A stretch of DNA of 64,000 nucleotides from Nemertoderma westbladi (GCA_032718475.1 JAUCBJ010007242.1:62001-126000); one strand, 5' to 3'. Shown: positions 31,774-43,366, counted from the stretch's first letter. Program-made: numbers and translations. The notes: generated from the letters alone by a model not told the origin.

Positions 31774-32240
31774 TACCCAGGACTTATTTTATTAGTTCAT
31801 TTCAGTTCAGTTTATTAAGTCTGTATGGGCCTGGGTGTACCAAATTGAAAATAACGTGAACACTGCTAAATATATTAAGGGTGACAGTATAATTATGGTG
31901 GCATTTCATTACTAAAAGCCAGTTATATTGTGCAATTCAAAAGCTTGCTAGTCACAGCTACCACTGGTAGGATCAGACTATTCACGACCAAGGCAACTTG
32001 CTGGTCTTAACAGATATGGCCATCTAATAACATTCCTTCACACTTGATTAACGATACAAGATTTTAGAACATTACAGAAATTTGAAATTATGGCTGACCA
32101 AGTGATTTGCAGTGGCTTTATTTCTGGTCCTGCCAGCTCTGCACCATATTATTGCTGACATATCATTTATATACACTAATATATATTCATTATATGTTAA
32201 TTTTAAAGATACACATTGTTCCATTCATAAATATATATAA

Positions 32241-32336
32241 TAAATTATTAAGTAATTTAAACAGGTCTTAGGATGATCCAACTCTATCCTGAGTTTGGGA
32301 TCTTCCTAAGTCCTGTTTAAATTACTTAATAATTTA
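32241..32336. repeat. Long hairpin, ~46-bp stem
   Basis: TAAATTATTAAGTAATTTAA and ACAGGTCTTAGGATGATCC are answered by their inverse in 32291-32336, with a 6-base loop and only a few mismatches. Likely a palindromic miniature element; a precursor hairpin RNA is possible but unsupported. Confidence 0.75.
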
Positions 32337-32457
32337 CACAATCTATGGATGTTAAAACATATAAACAATATATATAATAAATATAATTTAATTTATTGTT
32401 ATTATATAAAGGGACAGTTTACAAACCACAGTGAGTTGGAACCGGTTTATAGGTATA

Positions 32458-33475
32458 AAGGGGTGTGAAGAAAACCGACATCAACAACAATGTTTTATTA
32501 TTCAAAAAAATAATATATAAAATATAATATTACACTAGCTTTCAATAAATTATTTTTATCTTCCTCAAGTGTTAAATAATAAATTATTTCTGGAACAATT
32601 TCCTAGACAATAAATTATGCATTTACTATTAAGAATTGAATTAAATAAATTCTTTTTGATTGCATTCTGAACTTGAGAGAAACGAAATTGCGACAACTAT
32701 GGAGAATCGGGAAGCCTTGATAGATCTCATTTCCACTGTCCGAGTTTGCTCGACCTAGTAGTAGTTGGAGAATCGGGAAGCCTTGATGGATCTCATTTCC
32801 ACTGTCCGAGTTCGCTCGCTCTAGTAGTAGTTGGAGAATCGGGAAGCCTTGATGGATCTCATTTCCACTGTCCGAGTTTGCTCGACCTAGTAGTAGTTGG
32901 AGAATCGGGAAGCCTTGATGGATCTCATTTCCACTGTCCGAGTTCGCTCGCTCTAGTAGTAGTTGGAGAATCGGGAAGCCTTGAAGGATCTCATTTCCAC
33001 TGTCCAAAGATCTATTTAGTCCAAAGGGCTTCATTGTTAACAGAGTACACAGCCAGGATCCATCCCTTAAAAAAACGAAGAAAGAGAAAACAACCAAGTT
33101 AAGATTAAGGGAGGGTTACTGGCAGTGTACTCTGTTAACAATGAAGCCGTTTGGAACTCTATAAATGAAGCAGTTGTTAACAACTGCTTTATTAAGCAGT
33201 TAAAATGTATTCAATCCGATTCATTTATAATTCAATCCAGACTCTAAGAATGCAATCAAGAAGAATGTATTTAATTAATAATATCTTATTACTAAATGCA
33301 TAATTTATTGTCTAGGAAATTGTTACAGAAATAATTTATTATTTAACACCTGAAGAAGATAAAAATAATTCATGAAAGCTTGTGTAATATTATATTTTAT
33401 ATATTTTTTTTTATTATTAAAACATTGTTGTCGATCTCGGTTATATTTAATCTTTTAATAACTCTTCACACCCCT
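32458..33475. mobile_element. Fold-back structure with ~210-bp inverted arms
   Basis: Arm 32458-32666 (starting GGGGTGTGAAGAAAACCGAC) is inverted at about 33243-33475 (ending AACTCTTCACACCCC). Matching inner words include AATTATGCATTTA / TAAATGCATAATTT and TAGACAATAAATTATG / CATAATTTATTGTCTAG. The 580-bp centre holds a tandem array of LINE tails (32664-33006) and a smaller inverted pair (about 33024-33049 and 33125-33150). No protein is encoded. No clear target duplication was found. Confidence 0.75.
32664..33006 (+). repeat. Tandem array of LINE 3'-terminal units
   Basis: After AACTTGAGAGAAACGAAATT come five copies of a ~62-bp unit: GTTGGAGAATCGGGAAGCCT, GATGGATCTCATTTCCACTG, TCCGAGTT(T/C)GCTCG and CTAGTAGTA. 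Two unit variants alternate (CTCGACCTAGTAG and CTCGCTCTAGTAG), showing duplication of a two-unit block. The sequence equals the 3' end of the LINE at 34461-35486. Confidence 0.85.
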
Positions 33476-34239
33476 TTCTATAATATATTCCTATTATTTG
33501 AAAAAGATGGAGAATTATCGAAAGCTCATAAAATATATAAAAACATTTTTTTAAGTAATTGAATGTCAGCTGATTTTTATTTAATCCATTATTCTTTATA
33601 TAATATATGTACATATATAATGGCAATTGATAGTTACATGTTCTTTTCTCTGCATGAAGACATAATAGTTCAAAGAGCTGACCAACATTTTTTTCAAGTA
33701 GTCTAACATCATCTTAATTTTATTCTAAAAAGTGTAAAAATTATATAAAATAGTATTTACATTATTGCATTAATAATTTCTGGTAGTGGTAGATGATTGG
33801 CTGATGGCTGGTGCCACAGTGACATCAGAAGTAAGTCTCCATTAATAATAATAAGTAGAACATGTATAACCAATATAGTATGTCAGTACAACTTTGAGTT
33901 GTCAAACAGTAATAAACCAGTAGGCTACTACTTATTATTGATTACAATGATGCTGAGAACGATCAATGGGATGGCAGCTGGGTAAGGTAGCCAGTGTTTT
34001 TGTTATTGATTATGATGCAGCATTGAACTGTCAGCTCTCTCTCCAGTCCATGGTGATCCAGTTGGACAGAAACAGTGACTATAGTAATAATTAACAACTT
34101 TACACATCACTTTAGGGTTCAGCCAAGTCATTCATCTGCCAGACTCCCCCAATTTGTATATAAATAGTATAATACTAACAATACAGCCCATGTGAAGAAT
34201 ACCAGACTTTCTGCCGTTATATTTCACTTTGCAGTTACC
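33476..34239. other. Intergenic sequence
   Basis: No gene seen. A single CCCATGTGAAGAATACCAG at about 34189 is a stray half of the element ending at 34461. Confidence 0.4.
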
Positions 34240-34461
34240 CCCATGTGAAGAATACCAGGTTTACGCCAAAAACACAGGATACAGAAGGGCTGAATCTAAC
34301 CAAAACAATAAACGAATTAGTATATGTACAGGTTATAAGAAAGAAATAAGCACTATAAAACACTTTAATAAAGATAAATGTAAAAAAATAAAAAATCGTC
34401 ATATATAAAATTCCAATAAAAAGTCGACCGAAAAGTGAAATCCTGGTATTCTTCACATAGG
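34240..34461. mobile_element. Miniature inverted-repeat element, 222 bp
   Basis: Starts CCCATGTGAAGAATACCAGG and ends with the inverse, one mismatch in 20. AT-rich interior, no protein. It abuts the 3' end of the neighbouring LINE. Confidence 0.7.
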
Positions 34462-35486
34462 CGAACTACTACTACTAGGTTGAGCGAACTCGGACAGTGG
34501 AAATGAGATCCTTCCAGGCTTCCCGATTCTCCATATTTGTCACAATTTCGTTTCTCCCAAGTTCAGTATCCCTTTCAAGTTGATCTATATATGTTATGGC
34601 CGGTCATCCACGACTACGCTTTCCATAGAGTTGGTTGCCAGAGAAGTAGATCTGGTATGACCTCGTCTTTACTTCGCCAGCAGTGCCCACTGAATCTTAA
34701 TCTGCGTTCACGGAGGGTGGTTGATACAGGTGGTATTGTACCATAAAGCTCGGCGTTTGTCATGTGTTGTCTCTAGCTGATGTTTAGGGCTGCCCTTAGT
34801 AGTCTTGTGTAGCAACCACCAATTCGTTGTTCAAGCTGTCAAGTGATTTAGTCAGTGTCCAGGTCTCACCCCTGTATAAAAATACACTTTCCACTGTGGC
34901 TCGAAAGAACTTAGTCTTCAGGTGCCTGGAGAGATCTGATTTCCAGATGGTATCCATTTTTGATACAGCTACCCAAGCCTTTGCTTTCCTAACTTCTATG
35001 TCCATTTTGCTACTCTCTATCCATGATCCATGGTACTGGAAGTCATCGACCTTCCTTAGTTGATTATTATCAATGGTTGTCAAGTTTCCACAATCCAACC
35101 TCCTTAGCAGCCGCCCTCTCCACTTTATTTAGTAGAAGCTGTGCATCTGCTAGCGTATTAGACAGCAGGGCGATGTCATCCGCAAAGTCGGTGTCTGTGA
35201 CTGTAGTTGCCGGATATCTACTACTTCTGCGTTCTTGAAGTGTGAATCCCAGATATTCACCCTTTATGGCCGCCCTCATTGCGTAATCCAGCACAATTAC
35301 AAATAGTAATGGTGCCAATGTGTTACCTTGCAGTATGCCAGCCAGGATTGAGAAAAACTCAGTTTCACCATCTGGTGAGAGTACCTGCGCTTCTGTGTCA
35401 CAATATAACAATCCAATGCCAGCAACAATTACTTCTGGTATTCCATAAGCTCTTAGGATTTCAAGCATTTTACCTCTATGGAGCAT
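34461..35486 (-). pseudogene. 5'-truncated LINE with reverse-transcriptase remnant
   Basis: Minus-strand frames give RT motifs: I-L-Q-G-N-T-L-A-P-L-L-F-V-I-V-L-D-Y-A-M-R and the catalytic F-A-D-D-I-A-L-L-S (35070-35486). After a frame break come the thumb/C-terminal parts D-D-F-Q-Y-H-G-S-W-I and R-G-E-T-W-T-L-T-K (34796-35098). The terminal stretch 34470-34560 is the same as the tandem units at 32.7 kb and ends in a (TAG)n-type tail. The upstream half, including endonuclease, is missing, which is the usual result of incomplete reverse transcription. Family is a YADD-type LINE; clade not resolved. Confidence 0.8.
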
Positions 35487-36023
35487 GGTACATGGGCGAA
35501 CAATACTATATTATTAATATATATATATATTATTAATATCAATACTATATATATTAATATTATATTTGTAAGGTATTTCTTCACTTTTTATGCAAAAATA
35601 TTTATCAGAAATCGCTTTCTCGCACTACTATGAATACCACAACTTAGATGTTATTATCGTTAAAGGGGAGGGTGGTTTATTTTGGTTTCCATCTATGCAA
35701 TAAAAATCATCTCACCTGCTATATGATGTAGGTTATTGAATAGCCTTGTGCAGAGGAAAAGCCCATTTTGAATTCCCATATCTCTATTTCTCAATGAATT
35801 CCAAATTGCAACAAAAGCTTTATGTGTTGTATTCATATTATGTGTGAATAACTGAACAGTAAAATCATTTTCAAACCATGAGCTATGGTCCCTGTCATCA
35901 ATCAGTCATCAAAATTGGATTCATATTCTGAGTCAATTAGCATATACAGGATAAACAAGGTGAATATTATTGGACTGTAATGCAACTAAAATACCAATCA
36001 CCAACTCATTATAAAAATAATTA
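35487..36023. other. Intergenic sequence
   Basis: TA-rich palindromic stretch at about 35510-35570, otherwise nothing recognised. It includes the probable 3' UTR of transporter copy 2. Confidence 0.4.
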
Positions 36024-37517
36024 TTAGTTTTGGGAAATTGAAGTCATGTCTGCATCCAGTCCACTGGACTTTCTATGAGTATTTCTTAGAGAATAAGGAA
36101 CCCAGACAATGAGTTGAATAATAGCAACAGAAGCTGGCCAGAGACAAGCCAGTGAGAACATTCCATCCTTAAGGTTAAGTACATCAGCCTCTGAACGATT
36201 TGAGCTTGAGGCATCATCATGAATAAGTGAAGTGTATTGATATCCATTGAGAATAGACATAACAAGCATAGGAGCCACACTCTGTGCCGGTTTGGTAAAT
36301 AATGCATTGACTCCAAAAACTGTAGAAGAGATAGGTGTAGAGCGATTGTGTTGCCTTTGGTCAGCATCAACTACATCAGATAGTATCAGATTGAATTGGG
36401 AGAAAGTAACATTAGTAATGACCATGTCGATTACGAAGTAGAAGGCAAGAAAGTAAAAATGAGATGGACCAATCAAGTACATGAGGGTTGACTGAGTGAG
36501 TTTGTACAGGAAAAAGAACACTATTACTCTATAAGCTCCAAAGTGTTTCACAGGAATTGTAACAGCAAGCAAAACAAAATTTGTTAAGATGTAAGGAGAA
36601 CCATAGACTAAACTACGTACAGAAGATGAAATGCTGTCCTTTGGAATCAGTTGATCTCCAAATATTGCCAGGAAATTCTTGTTATAAGTGGAATGACAAA
36701 TCTGTAGAAAGTTCATGAAAATAAACAACATGAAATTTCGATTCCTAATTAATTGACAAAACAATGTCACCATCGATTCTTTGGGTTGTTTGTTAGTTAG
36801 TTCAATATCGATTGCTGAATCACAACTGGATTTCACATTTAGTGCACAGTAGGTCAGTGACAACCATGCTAATAACGCCAGAACAACACAGACCATTTGC
36901 AAATTAACAAAATTTTTCATATGATCCGATATAGATTCGGTTGCAAACACAGTCCAACTCGTGATAAAGTTGAAGAAGACTTGACATCTCATTAGAGTCA
37001 CTCTGTCTCCATATCTGTGGCTAATTTCAGTGAATAAGGCACATTGATTGAGAAGAACAAATGTAAGCAATGTGTCCCACATGCAAAGAGCAAACATGAG
37101 ATGCAAGCCTATAACCCAAGGTTGATCAAGAATACTCTTCCATGGGAACCAAGGTATCAAAAATGAAATACACCACAAGGGGGCGCTATATAGTATAGCC
37201 TTTTGTCGCTTTCGTATCCAGCTGTGATTGGAGCGATCTTGATAATAAGCAAACAATGGATCGTTGATAGCATTCCATATCATAAACACCACCTGAGATG
37301 CATTAAACCAGACTGGGCTGACATTGTAGACATTTACAAATAGTTTCACATAATAGAAATCCCAAACATGAGTCATTAGATGGGATCCAAAACCCAGCAT
37401 ACAATAAGCAAACACATTCTTGCTTATTAAACCGGCCATACCTCCTGAAGCAGTCATATTATACTCTTGATATTGCAAGCTGGCATGCGTATCAGAACGC
37501 ACCAATAGCTCAGTCAA
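36024..37517 (-). CDS. MFS transporter, MFSD13A/TMEM180-like, copy 2
   Basis: Intact single-exon frame of 497 codons. It aligns with copy 1 from about residue 27 (M-A-G-L-I-S-K-N-V-F-A-Y) and keeps the signature W-N-A-I-N-D-P-L-F-A-Y-Y-Q-D-R at residues 81-95. Bases 36268-36758 are identical to 28052-28542 of copy 1, silent sites included. The first 26 residues and the last 80 or so are clearly diverged (for instance S-L-I-H-D-D-A-S-S-S-N against S-H-I-Q-S-G-G-S-T). Both copies keep full frames, so both may be expressed. Substrate unknown. The upstream Met at residue 21 (M-T-A-S-G-G-M-A-G) is an alternative start. Confidence 0.85.
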   Translation of the reverse strand: MTELLVRSDTHASLQYQEYNMTASGGMAGLISKNVFAYCMLGFGSHLMTHVWDFYYVKLFVNVYNVSPVWFNASQVVFMIWNAINDPLFAYYQDRSNHSWIRKRQKAILYSAPLWCISFLIPWFPWKSILDQPWVIGLHLMFALCMWDTLLTFVLLNQCALFTEISHRYGDRVTLMRCQVFFNFITSWTVFATESISDHMKNFVNLQMVCVVLALLAWLSLTYCALNVKSSCDSAIDIELTNKQPKESMVTLFCQLIRNRNFMLFIFMNFLQICHSTYNKNFLAIFGDQLIPKDSISSSVRSLVYGSPYILTNFVLLAVTIPVKHFGAYRVIVFFFLYKLTQSTLMYLIGPSHFYFLAFYFVIDMVITNVTFSQFNLILSDVVDADQRQHNRSTPISSTVFGVNALFTKPAQSVAPMLVMSILNGYQYTSLIHDDASSSNRSEADVLNLKDGMFSLACLWPASVAIIQLIVWVPYSLRNTHRKSSGLDADMTSISQN

Positions 37518-37734
37518 TCATCATTTATGTATCAATGGATATATAGATTGTAATACTATACTAATGCTATACTAAGGCTATCCTTTTGTTGTACAGTACA
37601 GTATTTTAAAATTACTAAAGCTAACTTTCTGATATATTAATAACTATTTATCTTACAAAGGTATGGAAGCCCTGAGTGGCCCATCTGTTATACATTCATG
37701 AACAAGTGGTGTGGCGCGAATTTGGAATTTGTGT

Positions 37735-38030
37735 GCTTATGTACAACATGGGTGTATGTGTGCATGAAATGAGTACATCTGCGCTTGACATGAGTATATG
37801 TAGGCATATGCACAACATTGAGCATATGTGTGCGCGACATGTATATGTGTGCACAACATAAGTAAGTATATGTATGCACGACATGAGCATATGTGTGCGC
37901 AACATGTATATGTGTGCACAACATAAGTATATGTGTGCACGACATATGTGTGCACGACATGAGCATATGTATGAGCGACATAACTATATCTGTGCCCGAC
38001 ATGAGTATATGTATGCACGACATGAAATGT
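37735..38030 (+). repeat. ~21-bp minisatellite of alternating purine-pyrimidine
   Basis: Degenerate copies of CATGAGTATATGTGTGCACGA recur about a dozen times. Because the period is near a multiple of three, several frames stay open on the minus strand, giving spurious Cys/His/Thr-rich reading frames. Confidence 0.8.
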
Positions 38031-38275
38031 AGACTTGATGGAGGGAAATTTAAAAAAGCATAATTCAAATACAGTTGCTGTGTACTGGTACCATTAGCTT
38101 ACTTACCGACCTAGCTGTAATGATAAGATAGAGTAACGATTCCGACTCAATTGAAAGCTTCACGATGAATACAGTGTGGCTCGGTCGAACATAAACATTG
38201 CAGATGGAACATGGAGTAAAAGTAAACCCAATAAAAGTCACTGAGTCCAAATAAACCCGGAATGGAAGACTTAGT

Positions 38276-38990
38276 GGCTAGATATTCTCACATTCTTTTA
38301 AATCTGCAGTTAAATCTCACCTCCGTGTGCAATGTAAAAATAGGTCCAAAGAGGACGGTGCAGGGTTGCCAGTAGGCTGGGTGCAGTAATTGAAGCAAAC
38401 AAGCCTTCCCCGACCTGTCGGTTAGGCCTACCAACTACTGTACTATTTTTGTTTTTAAATTTCCGACTAAAACATCCATTGCTAAGCAACAGATTAAATA
38501 CTCTTCTGGTGGTGGGAAATGTTTGTTTAGTATTTTACCGATATGTATGTATATTAATTATCTTAAAATCATTATTATTGTAATTATTAATTACTAGCTA
38601 TTTTAAATTTAAAAAATAGGTCCAATAGTCCTACAATAAGTTATTAGTTTCTTAATTAATTGTTTACTATTTATACTATAATTACGTTTTATAAATTATA
38701 CTGTGCATAGCTACATATCTATCATTGTGTCAGTCGGAATATTGTCTCGCTCTCTGTAAAGTTGTACGTAGTGTAATTACATTTAATATTTGCTTTAGGT
38801 TAGCGTAATAATTGGGAAAGTGTAATCTAGTTTGTTACCAAGTAACATAAAGACCCCTCCTTGGAAATAAGCTGCAAAGATTTAGGGGTAATCCTATATG
38901 TTATGTTGGACAATACCTATACATTGTTTGGGTATTTGTTATTGTTTTTACATAATGCTGTAATGTGTAAATAAATAAATCTATATATCT
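38276..38990 (+). mobile_element. LINE 3' end and 3' UTR (CR1/L2-like tail)
   Basis: 38283-38345 encodes the last residues H-S-F-K-S-A-V-K-S-H-L-R-V-Q-C-K-N-R-S-K of the same protein seen at 49763-50050. The following 600 bp match, inverted, 47290-47545 plus 49698-49800. It ends in a (TAAA)n-like tail near 38970. Only the terminus is present, a typical 5' truncation. Confidence 0.75.
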
Positions 38991-39744
38991 ATCCATATCT
39001 ATCGTATTCTATTCACGTACTATTTATTAATTTGGTTTAATTAATGTGTGATATACATTTAATCTTTGAAGGTAATATGTTGACATATTGTATCTATCTA
39101 TCTATTGTCATATATTTGTTTGCAAATAAATAGACGGTACAAGTAATTAAAGGTATGCAATGTGATGTATTCAATATTATAAGAGCGCTTATGTATTTAA
39201 CTAATGGAATCAGCAGTATCTAGCTAGTGTGAGTAGAACTGCCTTATTATTTGGTCGATAAAAAAAATATAATAGGCACTAAATTAGCTGTATATATAGA
39301 TGCCTGTTAAGCAGAAGCACTGATCCCACTCACCGCCATATTGGTTTGTTTTGTAATGAGATTTTCTCTACAGCTCTATGCAACAGGAAAAACAAATTGA
39401 AAATTAAAATTTTGACCTTAAATTTCATATAATACTGTACTGTAATTATGGCTGTAAAATCGTCCAACGTTTATGTTTGCATTTCGGTTTACCACCGCAA
39501 GCTTTACCACATTCTGACATTGCCGAGGCAAATAAGAGAAGATTAAAAGAAAATATTAAACTGTAGGCCGTAGGGCCTATCATTTTTTGTTACAGTATTT
39601 AATTTCGCTAAATTGTGTTTTAGAATAGCATATACCATACCACTGCTGCACTGTGACTGTAACCTGCTCCTTTCCCTGAATAATAAACAATGATGATTCG
39701 ACATTTGTTGGTTTGTGACCACCCCCCCCCCCCCCTCCCTGTAT
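38991..39744. other. Intergenic sequence
   Basis: No gene seen. (ATCT)n stretches near 38985-39010 and 39090-39110. A single CTGTAACCTGCTCCTTTCCC unit at about 39657. A 14-base C run near 39722. Confidence 0.45.
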
Positions 39745-40243
39745 GGAATCCATCCAAAACCGGATAGCGCCGGATAGCGCGCCAACCAATTTTTATGCGC
39801 GCCCACCGTAAAAATATGTCGTAAAAATACCGCGCCGCGCGCTGATGCAATTTCGAAGAAACCCTGCGCCAACGAAATTTTTAAGCGCGCCGCACATTGA
39901 AACAATTTTGAAGAGCGCCGCGCCAATGCAATTTAAATTTTGAAGGAGTGGAACCAGTCTGCCAATGTCAGTACTGCTGTACATGTTCCTGTTCAGCAGT
40001 AACCATACAACAGAAAAAAGAAAGGCGAGCGAAGTGAGCCGAAATTTTTTAACAGCTAATAATTCCATTTTTAAGGCACTTCCGTAATTGTTAAACCAAC
40101 AAATTGGCGCCAGCTTTTATGTTTGGGAGCGCCTCGCGCCAAAGCCGGCGCACTTTACGATTTTCGAGCGCGTCATGCGCCACATTGGCGCGCTTTTATT
40201 GTAAAGTGCGCCAGATTAATCCGGCGCAAAGTGTATGGATTCC
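39745..40243. mobile_element. GC-rich fold-back element
   Basis: Begins GGAATCCAT and ends ATGGATTCC; subterminal GCGCCGGAT / ATCCGGCGC are also inverted. Inside, words such as GCGCGCC, TGCGCCAA and GAAATTTTT recur in both orientations. No protein. C-rich tracts flank both sides. Confidence 0.6.
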
Positions 40244-41429
40244 CAGTCTGCCCCCCCCCCTCCTGCCTCAGACTGTCAGAAATAGGGCTCGATCGGAGCT
40301 CCGGCCTCCGGCTCCAGCCATTTTGGCACCTCCGGCTCCTGCTCCGGCTCCGGTAAAAATATTGCCGGAGTTAATTTTTTAATAAAGTATTATATTTCGT
40401 GCATATTCTAATCTGAACAATTATTTACACTATAAGTACTGTAGTACAGCTTCAATATCTGAATATCAAGCATAATACTGCAGTATTTACTTAAAGTCAA
40501 TGACTGACTGACTGTACTGCAGTACTGGCACTGGCCAGCTGGCTGACGGTACAGTGTACAATCATAGCTGTCATGCCAGCATACTGTACTGCAGTACTGG
40601 CTGACTGGTGCACGTACGGTAGGCTACCTACAGTACACACCTCTATGACAGTTAGTGAGTTAGGTACTGTAGGTAATTTTTAGCCGTCAGCGTCAGGCCG
40701 TCTGTCCGTGATAAATTAATTACTTAAATATTAAATTGAACATTCGTAAATCTATAAATTATGAAATTAATTAGACCTACAGTATGATTGATTATGAGCG
40801 ATTGGCGAACAATTGACGAACTTTTAGCTTTTAGCATATTGTTTAGTTCACAATTTACATTCATGTTATGTCTAACCTTACAGCCTTATGTACCCAGGAC
40901 TTTATAGTGTCTTTAGGACTAGATTAGATTATCCTCGAACAAATATTTAATTACAAATTATATTTGGTGGATACTGGTAGCAATGCCAGGTTAGCCAACT
41001 GCAGCTGCTGCTAAGGCTAACTACAGTACAAGCTACGATTTCGTCTAAGGCTATGGGAGCCCTATCAGAAAGAAATACTACAAGTTGATGCTACCACCAT
41101 CTCTTCTAATTTTTCCATACAACAGGAAGGGTATTATAAAACAGCTGGATAACAGGATAATGAAATGGGATTAGTAACTGATTAACGCGTTGCCTATATG
41201 GAATACTGACAAAAAGCGCGCCACACGCGTTCTGGTTAAACGAAAATCGCGCCAGCCATGATATCTAATGCGCGCCAAGCCAACAATTGACTATGAAAAA
41301 TTTTGCAGTAATTCTGTAATTGCTTAATTGTAATAATTTATCAGTTTATAATGCTGTAGCCCTACAGTATTTTAACATTAAAATGCGAGCGTAGCGAGCA
41401 AGGAAATTTTCCAATTATGTTAACATATA
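40244..41429. other. Intergenic, rich in CAGTACTG/TACTGTA words
   Basis: No gene recognised. 40500-40690 is unusually dense in GTACTGCAGTACTGGC-type palindromes. 40290-40355 is a short imperfect GGCTCC/CTCCGG reiteration. GCGAGCGTAGCGAGC lies at 41385. Confidence 0.5.
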
Positions 41430-41770
41430 CAGTCCCAATCCCAATAAACATTAACTTGGTCGTTTTGGCGGCCAAAATAACCAAAATCACCAAAAAAATG
41501 TAGTGTATTCCTATGGGCTACTTGGTCGTTTTGGCGAAGCGATTTAACTCGAATCAGCTCAATCCAGACAGTCTGTCTCCTTGGCCATCCATTTGGTGGA
41601 TCTGACTAAATGTCGGCTCGCTTTCATTTTTATTATTGACAGATTGTTAGCTTACCCGGCGCTGAGCCTTGCAGTACTGGAGTCCACCCACTGAGGCATT
41701 GATAGAGTACACAGTCTTATAATAGGAGTTGAATGGGGCTTCGTTAAAGGAGGAGTATGCATAATAATCT

Positions 41771-42030
41771 GAACGTCCCGAAATTAATTTATGGACGTCT
41801 CGAAATTAATTTATGGACGTCTCGAAATTAATTTATGGACGTCCCAAAATTAACTATATGGACGTCCCGAAATTAACTTATGGACGTCCCGAAATTAACT
41901 TATGGACGTCCCGAAATTAATTTATGGACGTCCCGAAATTAATCTATCAACCAATCAGAATCGTAATGAAATAACTAATTAATGGACGTCCATAAATTAA
42001 TTTCGGGATGTTAATTTCGGAAATTAATTT
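41771..42030. repeat. ~22-bp tandem repeat around GACGTC
   Basis: TTATGGACGTCCCGAAATTA or a close variant occurs eight times to 41946, then once more inverted at about 41982-42010. The unit itself is nearly palindromic (TTATGGACGTC...). Confidence 0.8.
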
Positions 42031-42071
42031 CAATAATATTTTTTTTACAATAAAAATTTTTTTAAATATTT

Positions 42072-42540
42072 TTTTACAATGTATAATTCGCGGACACTGC
42101 GGGGTGACTATAAAACAAAGACCCAATTATATAAAGACCTGCATAATCTTGTTACATGTGTTAACTTTCATTAATTGTTTTGAATCCCCCGTCACGCCTC
42201 TGTAACTTGCTCCTTTACTAACCTGCTCCTTTAAATAGCAATGGTACATAACGCTCATTGTGACCTGTACAAAACAAAAAGGTAAAGTCGCGTTACGTCC
42301 CAAAGAGCGTTAGGTTCCAAAGAGCTTTAGGTCCCATTGCCAGAGAGCGTGAGGTCACATTGCCATTTAAAGGAGCAGGTTAGTAAAGAAGCAGGTTACA
42401 GAGGCGTGTTGGGGAACCAAAACAATAAAAGAGAGTTAACACGTGTGTTTTGTATTTGTACAGGTCTTTATTATTTGGGTCGTTGGTCTTTGTTTTGTAG
42501 TCACCCGACACTGCGGTGTTGCGTGGGGGCCACCAATCCA
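42072..42540. mobile_element. Fold-back element nested in the CAGT element
   Basis: 42072-42243 is inverted at 42356-42540. Matched words include GACACTGCGG / CACTGCGGTG, AAAACAAAGACC / GGTCTTTGTTTTGTAG, GCCTCTGTAAC / GTTACAGAGGC and ACCTGCTCCTTTAAAT / ATTTAAAGGAGCAGGT. The loop contains three AAAGAGCGT(T/G)AGGT repeats. Noncoding. Confidence 0.75.
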
Positions 42541-43366
42541 CCCACCCACATTCAACTCCCAACTTCCTGGACACTAGGATACTGAGTGAAAGCGTCTGAA
42601 ACTACTACAGGAACTCCATGACATACTATGGGCTAGCGACTAGGGATTGGCGCCCTTGAACATATAAACTGTAGTACCTACTGTACCACCTACCTTAAAG
42701 TGACCTGTGGGACCAGCCCATTATTAGTGAGGTCGGCATTTCTCTTTATCCTGCCGCTCTCTTTGTATTACAATAGCATACAGCTAACCAATGGCAATGG
42801 TCTACCCCCAGTGCGGGAAAGACAAGATGGCTACCATTGAAATGAATAGGGGAAGGATAATATGGTGTGTTCGTGTTCCCATCCTAATGTCTGTCGTCTT
42901 GGCTCAGTTAAGCTTAAACAGAGCCACAGCACAGCCTACAATAGAGCTTTACCTAAATACACTTCCAGTGAGCCAAGCAGTAGTGGCGGGTTAGCTCCAA
43001 AATGCCCATGTAGGATTTCTTCGAAAAAGGACCAATTGGTTGAGTTACGAGTTACAGTGAAAAAGTATTCATGATTAGATTTTGCTTTGAACAGGAGAAA
43101 CAGATGGAATATATAGGTCATCTAATTAATTGTTTAAAGATTAGCAAAGAATACAGTGTAATTGAATTGATGAAATCCATAAATAAAACGTGGATACAAA
43201 ATGTAAAATCGGGATGCAAAATATACATTTCTGAGCTAAGAAAGGGAAATTGGATACTGTACAACTTGTCTGGATACAAGCGGTCCGTTTACCTTACAAA
43301 ATGAAAAATAAACGTGCGAAATATAAAACAGTAGTAGTGTCCTACTCGAACGGAACGGAACTGTCC

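Noticed and set aside
32664-33097. Repeat protein frames on both strands
   Set aside because: Generated by the tandem LINE-tail units; no start or motif of a real gene.
37688-38068. Cys/His/Thr-rich minus-strand frames resembling a metal-binding protein
   Set aside because: Produced by the ~21-bp minisatellite.
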